NCBI GenBank assembly: GCA_947095585.1
Contig: OX352762.1
Span: 10,333,969-10,397,968 of the forward strand
DNA: 64,000 nucleotides
Direction of reading: 5' to 3'
Origin: Nephrocerus scutellatus
Taxonomy: Eukaryota; Arthropoda; Insecta; Diptera; Pipunculidae
The translations under genes and the position numbers were made by a program. The notes under the pieces were generated by a model. It was not told the DNA's origin, did no database searches, and worked only from the letters and a program-made list of their open reading frames with translations. Below, in pieces: positions 22,288 through 34,535 of the stretch (positions are counted from its first letter, which is position 1; every line of letters starts with the position of its first letter).

Positions 22288-23980
22288 TATCCTATATGCC
22301 CTTGTGGTTCATAGAGACTCTACTACGCATATGCCCCATCGCGTACGGTTCCCGCAGCGTGTTGATGTGGTCTACACAGGAGGATCAAGTGCGGAAACCT
22401 GCTAACTGTTCGGCATCGAGTGTATCTTCCAGATGTTCCTTAATTCGCTCAAGTACTACTTTGGCTATTACCTTTGCAACTGCAGGAAGAACGCAAATGC
22501 CTCACCAGACTACCTTTTTTAGGGAGCTTGACAAACATTCCCTTCTTCCACTCGTCGGGGAAACTTTCTGCCTCCCAAGCTCTCTACAAAGGGATATAAA
22601 AGCTCTGCTGATGTCGTTGGAGCGGCACAATCTGCGAGTATACCATCTAGTCCTACCGGCTTGTTGCTCTTTATTGCGTTGATCGTGGTAGCGATCTGGG
22701 ATTACTGCGAGTTGAGGTGCGAATTCGGGAAATTGTTACTTCCGGCAGCTCCGTTTGATTTGAGTGCATATCGTTGGCGAATACACGGTTAAGGACCGTA
22801 GGGAAATGCTCCTTCCATCGCTTGAGCTAATCCTCATCTGAAACGAGTACTGCACCATCTAGGCATTTCACCTTATGTTGGCTAGAGCGGTGACCACCTG
22901 TTAGTTCTTTGGTGATTCTGGCCTCTGCTTCTGAGGCCAGATTGTTTCGGCAGTGAACTGCTGATTGCTTCCACTCCTTGCGATAAATGATCCCTTAATT
23001 GTTGGAGTACGGAGGGGATCTTTAGCCGGTCGACGTTATACCTAGACATTCGGATGATATTGCGGATTCTTTGAACTGATGCAGTACTTAGCTTCACAAT
23101 AGCTACCATAAGTTGATGATCCCGTACCATACCCATGTTGGCTCCTCGTCTGCTTCGGACGTCAAAAAGACATCTCCTAAAACGTCGGCTGATCGCCATG
23201 GTTGGATGATGATTGCCTTTCAAATGACACCCAGCTGACTTTGTGGCAGGTCTTATGCTAAAACATGGTGACTCCTATGACAAGGTGGTTTGTGTTGCAG
23301 AAATCAACAAATCTTCTACCATTGTCATTTCGTTCGCCGAGGCCGTGCTTCGCAATCACATGTCTGATTCCTTCGTTGTCGTTGCCTACCTTGGCATTCA
23401 CGATGACGATATCTCCTTTCGGCGTTTGCGTTGAATACAGCGCTTAGCTGATTGTAGAATTTGTCCTTTTCATCCTCAGTGGAGGGATTCGTTGGGGCGT
23501 AACACTGTATGATCGTGACGCGTCGTACTCTAGTCAAAAATCTGGCCGATAAGATCACCATGTGGGTGCCAGGGTTGGCCCGAGTAGAGTAGCACAGTGT
23601 TACACGTTGTCAGGTACTCTCCCGCGTCGAACCATCTTATGTCCAAATTATAACGAAGAAACTCACGTTCCAGTTCAAGAAATCTGGCATTTTGAGGTCG
23701 TTCACTCCTTGAGTCAAGGAGCGTCCTCACATTCCAGAAGCCCATCTGATTGCGGGTACAATAGCCAAATGTCGTCATTATTCGATCATTACTTGTCCGA
23801 GGCGTTGTGTCGGTTTGAGTAGCGGGCATTTTTCGGTACCGCAGGGTGCTAACCCACGTTACCTAGACTAGAAACGCTAGACCGTTCGCACTTGCAATTT
23901 TAGCCTAAGGATTTATACACATAGTTCCCCGGGGACCACCACTAGGAGGTAGAGCAAGCACTACATCACAAGGACTTCTG
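22288..23980 (-). mobile_element. LINE family A, copy 4 (internally deleted)
   Basis: Minus strand. It preserves the 5' portion missing from other copies: an endonuclease frame starting at 23829, the 'RNIIRMSRYNVDRLK' linker (about 23060) and the RT start with 'LDGI'-type and 'QAGFRT' segments (about 22640 and 22400). At about 22345 the RT stops and the sequence jumps directly to the LINE-A 3' terminus (22288-22345, complementary to 16750-16808). About 1.1 kb holding RT blocks A-C and the C-terminal region is missing. The 5' edge near 23980 is an estimate. Confidence 0.85.
23325..23829 (-). pseudogene. LINE-A endonuclease domain
   Basis: APE-type endonuclease of LINE-A, in two overlapping frames. 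The N-terminal frame (23829-23530) reads 'MPATQTDTTPRTSND', 'MGFWNVRTLLDSRSE' (first conserved asparagine), 'FLELEREFLRYNLDI', a small gap where an 'IGLSEVR'-type block would be expected, then 'GEYLTTCNTVLLYSGQP'. The second frame (23561-23325) reads 'VTIIQCYAPTNPSTEDEKDK' and 'FYNQLSAVF', the central conserved block. Further downstream 'VRDHQLMVA' (about 23120) corresponds to the catalytic SDH block, altered. In this family the enzyme nicks target DNA. The start at 23829 may be the genuine ORF start. Frameshifts and the altered block imply inactivity. Confidence 0.8.
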
Positions 23981-25079
23981 CCATGAGGACATCAAAAATT
24001 ATAGGAAAACTCAACGAAAGTGTTGGCATACACGAAGTTGTTAAGGATGTTGCACAATTAGTTTGTCTTCAAAGGTCAAAGCTTTAGAAAACCATCGATG
24101 TGGACACGTCGATAAAAACTGCATTAAAGCTATATCTAAAAGAGCCTTAAATAAATTGCTAAAGAACTGACTTTGACAGCTTCTCTTGGTTATATACGAA
24201 AAGCAGACAAGGTACTTTCAAAATTATTGATATATCTTTGATTAATTTAAAGCATTATTTCCACCGTACCCTCAACACACAACTTACAACTCAGTCCTGG
24301 CTAAAGAATCCCTTGCAATAAATTTTGATAGTTGGGTGAAAAGAAAGAAAAACTCGTATCTTGGCATTGACAGAATCGTGAAGAAAGAAAAACTTACATA
24401 CATCCAAAATATCTGAATCGACAGAAAAAAGATGCATACTGCATATATATTTACAATGTAGTTATGTTTATGTTGAAAAAAAATAAAAATGTCCTCCCAT
24501 TTCGACAGATAGCACTCATTTATCGCAGATTTACGCTTCCTGCGTCCCCTGTCTATGATGGAGTCTGCGAATGGGAAGCTTATGAAGCAAAAAAGCCGCC
24601 ACCACCATCCCATCCTTGCCTGGCTTTGGCTTAGAGGTTGTCATGTCTTGGCTCTGGGAACATTATCTATTCCATTCACGTTTCACTTCGATGATGCATG
24701 TTTTTGGCGGCTAGACGATATGATTATGATGGTGACGTCCTGGCGACTGACAACTGTGTCGTGTCGCAGACAAAGCTGAAACACTGCAAAGAAATTGCCA
24801 AATAAAATTTTTTATGTTTTTTGTTGAAGGGAGATATGAATCTTCTTGCCATAGATGATAAAAGAAAAAAGATTTTTGGCAAAATTCTCTCAGTTTTCTT
24901 TTATTGAAAGGCAAAAGTGGTCTTAAAGACTGTTACCAATATAATTTTTAGAATTTAAGATGGTTTCAAGCAATGTTGCGACTGTAGTAATGCAAGGAAT
25001 GCATTTGGACCTAATTGGTAACCATGCCGTTTAACCTTTCCCTAATCAACTTTTTTGAAATTATATATCTTTTGGCGCG
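23981..25079. other. Unannotated sequence
   Basis: No recognisable gene. Open frames at 24284-24613 (minus) and 24555-24779 (plus) have biased composition and no motif. Confidence 0.4.
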
Positions 25080-25717
25080 TTTAGTAGAGGGTGAAATTGA
25101 ATATCCATATCCAATTGACCACGAATGCCCAAGCCGACGTTGTAGCTTCCTGGTTTGCAATGGGATATGCGTCTGCCAATTTACTGAATTAGTCAATGCA
25201 CACGAGTATATAGCGATTTCCGTTTCTTGTTTCTGGGAGCCAGCCGCTCAAATAGCGCTCCAACATTATATTGTTGCATTTTCCTCTAGTTTTTGGTTGT
25301 GTTCCTTTGCTTGCTGCGCACATGTCATACGTTCGCAGCATTCTTCCCCATCTCTGCGGCAATTGACCCAGTAGAAGCTGCTTCTAACTCTATCTAAAGT
25401 CATGTCAACGCCCAAATGTGCTCCTGATGTACCACTATGTAATTCTTGTAGGACTTCTTTGACTCGGGTCGTTGGTAGCACAATCTGTGATCTTGTGATT
25501 CGACCATCAGATATTTTTCCTTGCTCCATCCATTGAAATATTGGAGCAATCGAATCATCGCGTACTTTTTCCTCCTTTAGCTGATCTTTTGTCCAGCGAT
25601 CTTCTACCTGTAGTCTTATTTGTGCAACTACTTCAGATTACTTTTTGTTTTCTTGTCTGTATTCGCATTATGGCGCACAAGTCTTTTAGATAATCCATCG
25701 GCATTATTATGCAGCAT
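25080..25717 (-). mobile_element. Ty3/gypsy-type LTR retrotransposon fragment (RNase H end and integrase)
   Basis: On the minus strand from 25717: an RNase H C-terminal motif 'LHNNADGLSR' (shifted frames), a linker, then an open piece (25529-25266) with the integrase zinc-binding region 'VLQELHSGTSGAHLGVDMTL' and 'DRVRSSFYWVNCRRD' followed by a cysteine pair. Beyond a stop comes part of the integrase core, 'NGNRYILVCID*FSK' (about 25215-25190). No LTRs, gag, protease or RT were seen nearby. The fragment is truncated by LINE-B at 25718 and has stops, so it is a dead remnant. Confidence 0.85.
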
Positions 25718-25925
25718 CGCACGAGCGAAGAGAATCCTGTTTGTAAAGTCCTTTGCAGTAGCATTAATGAAACACGACAGCGAGGCAGGGCAAGCCTACG
25801 CTGGAAGGATGGCGTAGACCGGTAATACGTCCAGAGTTTAGGGAAGCCTCGGCTCGAAATCGGGACCGGTGGAGAGATTTTTTGCGGATGCCATTACCGG
25901 AGCCAAATATGATGATGATGAATCC
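25718..25925 (+). mobile_element. LINE family B 3' end with GAT tail
   Basis: Plus-strand C-terminal coding remnant ('NETRQRGRASLRWKDGVD', 'LEIGTGGEIF') ending in GAGCCAAATATGATGATGATG. It shows the family's 3' terminus most cleanly: coding similarity runs almost to the tail, and the tail is a short GAT/ATG array rather than poly-A. Confidence 0.85.
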
Positions 25926-28339
25926 AATAAAGGCTGACAATTAGACGGCAAAGGCACTCGACCTAAGTTTTCTTTTTTTTTTCATTGGTCCTTGTAAAGT
26001 TGTTGCGACATTTCCAACAACTTAAGATTTATGTATACACACAAAACTGTTACACATCATTCCTAGAATTGCTTTCTAGCAAAGAACCTTAAAACTTTTT
26101 CCTTTGTTGGCTTTCTAAACTGTTCGGGGCATAATAATACTTTGCCGGACGTCTCTTGATCTGAAATGCTTGCTGAACAATTGTTGAGAAGACAAAAACA
26201 CTTTCAGCTTATAACTGCTCGTTCACCTTTTGTGTTACCAGCAAATCAAAGTTGTTGCTAAGGTGAGAACTATGACCAGTTCAACAAATGTTTTAAGCTG
26301 ACCTAACTTTTCCCATATTTCACGATATCGGCGAAAAAACTGAGAACTGAGAAAATTATTCTTTTTTGCGTAAGAAGCTTGTAAAACTTGAAGGACAAAA
26401 GAAATTGGAATGAACTTACAACGTACAGCAAATTTAATTGTGCAACAAACCATCGTCTGTTTCAGTGTTCCAAAGGCGTTTTGCCTTCAATGTAGAAAAC
26501 AGAAGGAAATACCACAAAGTCGAACACGAGTAAGGTATCATGTATATAGCTCCACCTCAACGCGAGGGTGGAATAAATAATAAATCCTTTTTTCCACTTT
26601 ATCTGCTTCTCTATTCTCGTAACAATATTGCAACAACAACCAAATATCCACAAAAGCGTCATCACCATGCGACTAAGAAATTTTTATTTACCTTCCAGCT
26701 GTGTGGAAATTAAATTAATAACTTTCCTCTCATGCTATAAAGCTACTTTTCTTCTTACGCTTAAGTGTCAGCGTCAGTCATGGCGACGACACGACGACGG
26801 TGGTGAACATTTTTATTTTGCACTTTTGTCCTGAGTACTCTGAGTTTTTATCCTTTTTTTTTTTTTTTAAACTGTTCTGTAATTTGTCGCCCCTTTTTGC
26901 AAATCTCATATCCCATACAAGACTGTGAACGAAAATTCTTCAAACGCGAAACGTTTAATCAGACGAAAGGATAATCAAGGAAGGAACATTTCAAATTGTG
27001 CCACTGACGAAGCTTTTCACAGGATATACCATAGTAATTGCAGGAAATATACTTCTTTCTTTTCAACGTTGGCTTGTTTTTCTACTAGTGCTGTGTAACT
27101 CTGCCAATTGAATGAAATGAAGTATAATGGAAACACACACATATTGCTAATAGAGAGAAGAGAAAGTGGGCAGCGAAAAGGCGCAAAGTCGGTTAACGAA
27201 GAAGGATCTACCTAGGTACTATACGTATTCAAAAGCACTGCGAAGAGATTGCGTATTACCTGATTACTGAGAAACTGACAGAAGACTCTGAAGTTGACGC
27301 ATTTTGCTGGAAGATAAGTCAACGGCGGATGAAATAATTCAACAACATTAGGGTTATTTTCGCTGAAAGCAATTTGATTCGTTGAGTAATTTATAAGCAA
27401 GGTTAACAAGAAGGACTTCCTAATACTTCTTTTTCGCTTTGAATTTTTCTAAAGATATAATTTATCTACGCTTAATGGAGTGCAACAACAGTGGCAAGTT
27501 AGACCGATGCTTTTTTCATCATCTATCAACAACAAACTTATATTACATTTATCTACCAATTATGAATCAATCCTTTTGCCAGAAACCTTCGTTGCAGCAT
27601 TTGTCCTTAATTATCTAAAGGCTCATCGTTATGCTGTCTATATCTTTTGTGCGATAGCAACTTTATTATTCAGCAGAGACCAATTAAAAAACCCAACCAA
27701 TTTGATTTAGCCGCACTGCAACAATGAAAATCCACCCAAGCGAAAAGATAACTAAAACTATTTTTTTCAATATGATATTATATTCTCTCTCTCCTTCAAA
27801 AAAATCTCAAAGCCATCCAAATCCTATGGGAGTAGAAGAATATGGCTTTGATGTTCAAATCATTCAAATGAATATATCTCATCGTTCAGAAAATTTACGG
27901 CGAGCGCACAAAAAATACGTCTCCGTCAGAATTATGCGAAGCAACTGCCATGGAGGAATTCTTTTAAGAAACTTCTCTGTTGAGTTGGTAAACTGAACAG
28001 GAAGAAAATGACAAAAAAAAACCAAAAAATTGTCGTCATTTCACAAAGGAATTGGTAATTAGGATTCAATTCAAGTGGACGAAAATCTGGCGGACTAATA
28101 CGACAAAGAAATTTTTAGTTTCATTGTGCGGTGAATATAAAAATGACAATTATTGAAGAGAGCGAGAGTTCCGATTGACTTACACAAATAAATGGCTTCT
28201 GTGTAAATCTCATTGGTTTTTGTTATAAGACAGAACTTTAAATGACCTAATGGAATTGGCAGAAAGGCCATTGTGGTACATTTACATTCTACCAATAACA
28301 ATAGATTTTTGGCGAAGCTCTTTGAAAACTGAAAGACAT
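25926..28339. other. Unannotated sequence
   Basis: No gene, repeat family or RNA was recognised in about 2.4 kb. Poly-T runs lie near 25971-25982 and 26852-26868. This is one of the longest stretches in the window without transposon remains and may be host intron or spacer. Confidence 0.45.
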
Positions 28340-29236
28340 GCAAATCATTCCGCAAACACCCTTTACTTGTTCCTTAACTCTCGTCCTAATAAATACTCCG
28401 TCAATGTATTGTCGCCTCTAGGCCCGTCTGACCATTGTGTAATATGAGCTAATTTCGCGGGAATAAAACACGAAGTCCCAATAAAAAAACAATATGGCAA
28501 TACGAGAAAGCCAATTGGGACGGCCTTAACAACTTCTTTGTGAGAATTAACTGGTCGCTATTGTTTCGTGATAGCAACGTGGGTGCCGCCGTCTGTTAAA
28601 CCAAAGAATTATGGATGGTATGAATCGAGCTGTAAAGAGGCTTCTAGGATTAGAGAGGTATGCTTTCGGTTTTACAAAGCAAACCGAACCAATTTTAAAC
28701 GAGCCAGAAATGATTGCAATGCCAATCTTCGCCTACGACCAAAAATGCAGGCAAAAAATACTACAATGTCCCAATGGTAGTAACCATTTTTGTATCATTC
28801 GTTAAAAGAATCAAAAATAAAGCCTCGTAGTCGATTCCAACGCTTATTTATAATGACATTCCAGTTGTCAGCTCTATAGACAAGGCCAATCTGTTTGCTG
28901 TGCATTTCGCAGCTAGCTCCACTCTTCCAGATTGTGATTATGGGACAGATCTTGATTCGTACTCGTGCAGTTGCTTGACTTTTAAACGATCTCAACACTC
29001 ACAAATCCTCTGGTATTTTTGAAGAGGTGTTCTTCCAAGCTGGCATTACCATCGCGTAAGCTTTCCCATCTATCCTATTCTTCTAGACTCTTCCCGAAAA
29101 GTTGGAAAACAGCCTTTGTCCAGCCCACACCCAAATAATGCGATCCGTGGTCTCCTTGTTCGTACCGATCCATAGCACTTATATCCATTCTTTTCATGGA
29201 AACGCTGATCAATTTTCAGCTCAAGAAATATCTGGA
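28340..29236 (+). mobile_element. Jockey-like LINE fragment (endonuclease end to early RT)
   Basis: Plus strand. 'KYSVNVLSPLGPSDHCVI' (to 28447) is the end of an APE endonuclease with its catalytic SDH motif. Next come 'YEKANWDGLNNFF' (about 28500), 'ESSCKEASRIREVCFRFYKA' (about 28625) and 'RARNDCNANLR', a linker typical of Jockey-superfamily elements. Then 'SSIDKANLFAVHFAASSTLP' (about 28870), and early RT blocks 'LFPKSWKTAFVQPTPK' and 'SYRSIALISILFMETLINFQ' (about 29090-29210). Multiple frameshifts are present. It stops abruptly at a LINE-B tail. Confidence 0.8.
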
Positions 29237-29312
29237 AACCATCATATTTGGCTCTAAAACCGGGTTCCGGTACTGTCCTTCCACCGGTCCCGATTTCGAG
29301 CCGAAGTCATTC
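29237..29312 (-). mobile_element. LINE family B 3'-end scrap
   Basis: Complement of the LINE-B terminus (CATCATATTTGGCTCTAAAA, then CCGGTCCCGATTTCGAGCC). It matches the start of the 18955 and 56232 copies. It sits between two Jockey-like pieces in opposite orientations. Confidence 0.75.
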
Positions 29313-29317
29313 AGTAG

Positions 29318-29490
29318 TAGCCAGATCAGAGGATGTGAAATATATCTTGCACCGGGCTAGAAAATCTAAACATTTCACACGCATTTTTGGCGACGGTAAA
29401 TATGTGGTCATTCCAACGAAGCTTGTCATTAACGCACATATTGAGAATTGCGAGATTTTCAGTTTCCTCGATGCAACTGTCATTCATGGA
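29318..29490 (-). mobile_element. Jockey-like LINE scrap (after RT)
   Basis: On the minus strand it reads 'LAILNMCVNDKLRWNDHIFT', 'VAKNAC' and 'FLARCKIYFTSSDLATT' across a frame change. This matches the region just after the RT in Jockey-superfamily elements. It may belong to the same lineage as the plus-strand fragment at 28340-29236, inverted relative to it. Confidence 0.65.
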
Positions 29491-30110
29491 TAATGGCATA
29501 GGATTCGCTTAGATGACAGGAGACATCATATGTTTTCTCAAGGCTCTCAAAATCGGCGTTTGTTTCAGAGATGACCTCTTCGTTAGACCCAAATCTCTGA
29601 CCGCCCAGCCATTTCTTCAGGTTTGGAAACAGGAAATAGGCGCAGGGGGCTAAATGTGGAGAATATTCTGGAGTAGGTAGAAATTCGTAGCCCAATTTAT
29701 TGATTTTTTCAATGGTGACTATACATTGTCTTTTTGGAACATCACTTTTTTCTTCTCGAAATGCAGTCAGTTTTGCTTCAAATCAATATCGAATCTGTCT
29801 TCGCCGGTGATCGTTTTACTATTTTCAAGTCAATCGATGTGAATGACACCGCCGACACATCCAAAAGAACTGTGGCCATGATTTTGTTGATCCACCTTAG
29901 AGGGTGAACCTGCGCAAAAGAAGGCCATTTCGCGCAGGTTCACCCGTAGAAACACACTGTCTTGATTGTTCCTTAGGCTCTAATGTTTTTTTGTGATGGA
30001 TCATCGATTTGTCCGCGATTATGAAAGGACATGAAAACTCTTTAGGTCGCTGCTGAACATCGCCAAACACTCCTTTGAAGTGGTCACACACGAAATTCAC
30101 TTTTTTTCAT
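29480..30110 (-). pseudogene. Mariner transposase fragment
   Basis: Minus strand, 5' to 3': 'VCDHFKGVFGDVQQR', 'VSTGEPA', a broken 'KTITGE' and 'KKVMFQKDNV' (second catalytic region, about 29750), then an open piece (29695-29480) with 'EYSPHLAPCAYFLFPNLKKW' and 'LGGQRFGSNEEVISETNADF'. The last corresponds to the third catalytic region, where the usual 'SPDLAPSDY' aspartates are lost. N-terminal DNA-binding domains are absent. A 14-bp perfect inverted repeat at 29902-29945 interrupts the 'GEPA' region. Heavily decayed. Confidence 0.85.
29902..29945. repeat. 14-bp perfect inverted repeat inside mariner
   Basis: GGGTGAACCTGCGC at 29902-29915 and its exact complement at 29932-29945 flank a 16-nt spacer. 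The right arm corresponds to normal mariner coding sequence, so the left arm appears to be a local inverted copy. Confidence 0.85.
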
Positions 30111-30260
30111 TTCCGTTAAAATTCACGAGGTTGTCGCTTTCAATGGCTGTCAAACATAAACTATTTATTAAAGCTTTGAAGCTAACTTATACTATACATG
30201 ATTATATTATACATATATGCTGCACTAGTTCAAAAGATTTGATTCTTTTTAGTCTTCTAA

Positions 30261-31105
30261 CTAGGTTTGTGTAGTCCAAGAGCGGGGTGGTCTCAGGGTT
30301 CGTGTGGTGGTGAAGCCGATCCTCGTGTTTTTTAGCAAATCTATGAATTTCAATCTGTACGCATTCCATGTCCAGGCCCCCCTGTGAAGGTCATCGTTCC
30401 GAATATAGAAAGGTGCATTTACAATGTTTCTAAGCACCTTGTTATGAAATCGTTGGATTATTTGAATGTTGCTTTTTTTGGTGCAACCCCAAAGATGAAT
30501 ACCATAAGTCCTTATGGGTTTTATGACTTGCTTGTAAATCAAAATTTTATTGTATGTTTTGTGATAGACAAGATTGTCTTCCTATCACCCAGTACAATTT
30601 TCTGTAGCGAATACCAATCTCCGCTCTTTTTTTCTTGACATGGGCCTTCCATCGAAGTTTCGCATCCAATGTCATACCAAGATACTTTGCACAATTTGCG
30701 TATGGTATGGCTTGGTTGTTAATATACACTGGTATATGCTCTATTTTTTTTTATTTGTGAAATCAAGATGTACTGATTTTGATTCGTTTAATCGTATTCG
30801 CCATTTTCTTGTCCAATTTTGAATAAGCGAAATCGCCTCTTGTAGTTTACTAGTTGAGTTCACATTACTTTCCGCAACTGCCATTAAAGCCGTGTCATCA
30901 GCAAATGTAGCAATCGAATTGTATTCTAGTGTTGGAATATCGTTGGTATACGGGAGATATAATATTGGCCCAAGGACACTCCCTTGGGGTACACCCGCTT
31001 TGCTTTCTTAAAGCTCCGAATATGTGTCTTTCTCTTTTAGGCAGATACTTGCCTGAAATGTAGGATCTTAGAATTTTAGCCTGTTCATTGGGTAGTATCT
31101 TTTTT
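30261..31105 (-). mobile_element. Jockey-clade LINE fragment (RT block B to C-terminus)
   Basis: Minus strand, from 31105: 'ILPNEQAKILRSYISGKYLP', RT block B 'GVPQGSVLGPILYLPY' (about 30990-30945), block C 'SIATFADDTALMAV' (about 30920-30880, catalytic FADD intact), 'WTRKWRIRLNESKSVHLDF', then open pieces 30729-30547 ('AKYLGMTLDAKLRWKAHVKK') and 30542-30261 ('QVIKPIRTYGIHLWG', 'IIQRFHNKVLRNIVNAP'). This is the standard Jockey order, better preserved than most elements here, though split across frames. The 5' part with the endonuclease is absent. Confidence 0.9.
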
Positions 31106-33349
31106 AGTTTGTAGACTAATAAACTAAATGACGCACCTTGTTTAAATTTTGACAGAAGTCTGACAGATTCCTGTTGACAGCAGCAGTGGTGCCCTTTCAG
31201 TTAAGAGGCGGGAATTTCTAAATTCAAACTTATTGACCCGCACTCTTATAATGGCATTTCCACCATGTTGTAAAATTTAATAAAATCTGTCAAGAAAATG
31301 AAATTGCGTCCCTCTTTGGGTGGAGTGGATGAAAATTTATTGTACTCCACTGAAGAAACAGATCAATCCAACCAACCATCTGCTGGAAACTCGTGAGCCG
31401 TGACATCATTTGCAATTCATATTTTCGTCATTTGCAAATTCCACTCCAATCACTCGACAGATGAATTGTTGTACTAAATTATTGTTATTCAGATTGTTAT
31501 TATGATTGTGTTAATGGAGTGATACTAGAGCTACGTGAGTGCATATTGCGGTGACAATATTTTATCCTCGTTAGCACATGTACGAGTGCGAGTTTGTGTG
31601 GTTTTTTGTTTTAAATGAAAAAAAAAAACGATTTTTTTAATCCCAACCGGCCATTTATTTTAGTAAAAATCCATAGTGAAAAGTTGCATCGCAATGAAGC
31701 CCACTGCGCTTCTCCAAACCATTTCATAAGTTTGTCCTGAGTGCGTGCGCAGTGGATTGGGTTGGACGGCAGTCTGGTCAATGCTGGAAGCTGATTGCTG
31801 CCCCAATCAGCAACCCTGGTTATATATTTCGATTGGAAACCGTATGTGTGAATAGTTATATCCATTCTGTCATCCCTTAATCCGCCAACAACTACAAATA
31901 TATATCGTCCTTTTTTTCAGGTTCATTTCATTTCGTTCGCTCGTTTGGGATTGAACGAATCGCGCGCGGGGTTAATGGATGTTTGTTCCTCATGATTTAA
32001 TTTAGTTTTACTGCTGTTGCTGTTGTTGCAGCGTACGCGAGATACATTATTATTTTAGCTGTTTTTATTACGTTTCTGACTCCTCGTACATGTGTCGTTA
32101 TAGTTAACTTATCGTTTGGAGAGTTCATTTTTCTGTCCTGGAGGTGGGCGACAACTAATGGCCGGACGCATAATGAGACTTTAGGGGTTTGCCGAGTTTT
32201 TTTTTTTCGGTTTTGGTTTTGTGAACGTGTATCTGTGTGTATTTGTTTGTATATTCTCTAACGCTAGCTGCTAGCTGCTGTGGGGGATTAATTTATTCGA
32301 TTGTTTATTGCAAAGCGCTCGATCTTTTGCATTAACAAATAGTATTGTTGGAACTGTTGGCCGCAAAAGCCTAAAAATATTATTCAAATTTAGAGAAATT
32401 TCCCAAAAACTCAATGAATCGGAATTAGGAAATCCCATTAGCATATGGCATTTAATTCGAAGTTATGTTTTCACATTTGCTATCCAATGTCATCTGATGT
32501 CATTTTTCTTTATAGATACCTACCTATAGATGCGTACTTGTTATTTTTATTGTCCGACAAAAAGTCGCCTTCTTTCCTTCCAACGAAGGAAAAATCGAAT
32601 TGCAATAAAATTGTTTTCATTATAATAGAAACCAATAACAGCCGTTAATTGCCACCCTGGGGAATGTCGAGGAAAAGTTTTCCGATTTTAACGACATCCT
32701 CCTTCAAATGGCGACGGATCTATTTGGACAGAAATGTTCTTGTCCCATTTGGATTAGAAAGGAAAGAAACCCATCCGAAATACATTATAATAATTTTTGT
32801 TAAATGCTTTTGTCCTCTCCTCTGCAGCGCACGCGGTGTTTTGTCCTCCTAATGTACATAGTCGTAAATATGCGTTTACTGTCGCAACGGGCCAAACGAA
32901 CATCATGGCTGGCGCTGGCGTCAATCGAGTTGCTATAAAAATCCAAGGAAAATTTCATTGGATGATCATTATCCTTTTGTTCTGGGTAATATGCAGTAAA
33001 TTCCAAGCGCCAACTTAGTAATTAACTCAAACTTAAGTCAACTATCGACGTAAAAGTTCTGACGTCTTTCGAATAAGAATACCGAAATGAAATTTATGTT
33101 ATTGGATTGGTACTGTGACTGCTCTGGAACATGGACAGCGCTTAATATTGATTCAGAATGAACTGTGCTTGTTCAGCACAGGCTTCAGACACCACTAAAA
33201 GAGGGTGGAATTTTAATATCTTTTTTTTTTGCTTCACAAATTTTACCATGTGCCAATAAACTGTACTATCTTTGACTTTCCAATTAAGGGTACTACATGT
33301 TTACTGAATTTCCCTAGTTAGTTAGTTAGTAAAGGCAGTTACTTTTGCT
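31106..33349. other. Unannotated sequence
   Basis: No gene was recognised. The words TAAACTAAATGACGCACCT at 31126 also occur at 10648, near the end of the mariner there, so 31120-31160 may be a small mariner-end relic. The rest is AT-rich with homopolymer runs (31620, 32196 and 33222). A pyrimidine tract ending TCTGCAG at 32825 could act as a splice acceptor, but nothing coding follows it. Confidence 0.4.
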
Positions 33350-34535
33350 AATTTTTGTTTGGTTGAAAAGACATTTGGATGGATGAACGCCAGAGTAGGT
33401 AGGGAGCCAGTATTCAGGCAGTACATTTGCACCCATAGTTTACACGGGAACACTAATGACAATGGACAACAAGTCATAGAGATGGCAGCAATCAGTAGTT
33501 TGGTCGTTGCGAGTACAAGATTTGCGCGTAAAAATATCCACTAAGCCACCTAAGTATTTCCTGATGGAGCCACTCGCAACCAGATAGGCCACGTGTTGAT
33601 GGACCGCCGCCACAACCCGAACCTGATGACGGTGCTAACCGAGGTGCCCCCGTCGACTAGGTCCACTATCTTCTTTTTATTTAGGACTCGCCCTAAATGC
33701 AGGTAGAGTAAGTCCTGGGGCTGAGATGCCGAGCGTAGAAGAGAAATGGACACGCCTTAATAATACTGTCATTAGTACTACTGACTCCATCTTAGGCAGT
33801 AGTCGTAGAGATCGGAACGACTGGTTCGATGACGAATGTAAGATAACGACTGAACGTAAAAATGTTGCGTATTGGGCAATGCAACAATCTCATAGAACGC
33901 GGGCATGCGAAGATGAATACAAAGAGCTCTGAAGATATGAAAAAACAGTTCACCGGCGAAAGAAAGCAGCCTGGGAGAAGAATCTCGTCCGTGAACTAGA
34001 ACAGTACAGAGAGCGAGGAACGCACCAGGCGCGGAAGTTCTACCAAAGAGCCCGCGTATTGACGCATTATACACCGGGTTGCACATACTGCAAAGACAAA
34101 GAGAGTAATCTGATCGCCGATCCCAAAGGCATCTTAAGCACTTTCATGAGTTGCTTAATGGCCAGCTAACTGAGAAATTGGAGGCTCCACCAATGACCGA
34201 AGATCGCACTATGCTGCTGCCACCAAGCATAGACAAGAAGTTAGCAGAGCGATAAATCGGCTCAAAAATAGTAAGGCCCCGGGATCTGATGGTATCCCAG
34301 CGGAGCTGATTAGCACAGGAGGCCCAGCGATACACCAAACAATTCATGAACTAAAAGTGCAAGTATAGGAGTAAGAAGCGATGCCAGAAGACCCCATACA
34401 TAAAAAGGGAGATATCACAAAATGCAGCAATTAACGTGGTATAACCTTGTTAAGTATACAGGATAGCCCCATACGCAAAATTCATCATTGGTCCATACCA
34501 GTGTGGCTTCATCCCAGGCAAATCAACAACAGATC
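33350..34535 (+). mobile_element. LINE family B copy (endonuclease end to early RT)
   Basis: Plus strand. Endonuclease remnants are 'SLHGNTNDNGQQVIEMAA' and 'LVVASTRFARKNIH' (33359-33541), then 'DGATRNQIGHVLMDRRHNP' (about 33565-33610). The linker is 33726-33932 ('VEEKWTRLNNTVIS', 'RRDRNDWFDDECK') and continues to 'KFYQRARVLTHYTPGC'. RT start: 'RINRLKNSKAPGSDGIPAEL' (about 34250-34310), 'EAMPEDPIHKKGDITKCSN', and 'GFIPGKSTTD'-like sequence to about 34530. It is truncated before catalytic block A. It complements the minus-strand copies, which hold the C-terminal half. Confidence 0.85.
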
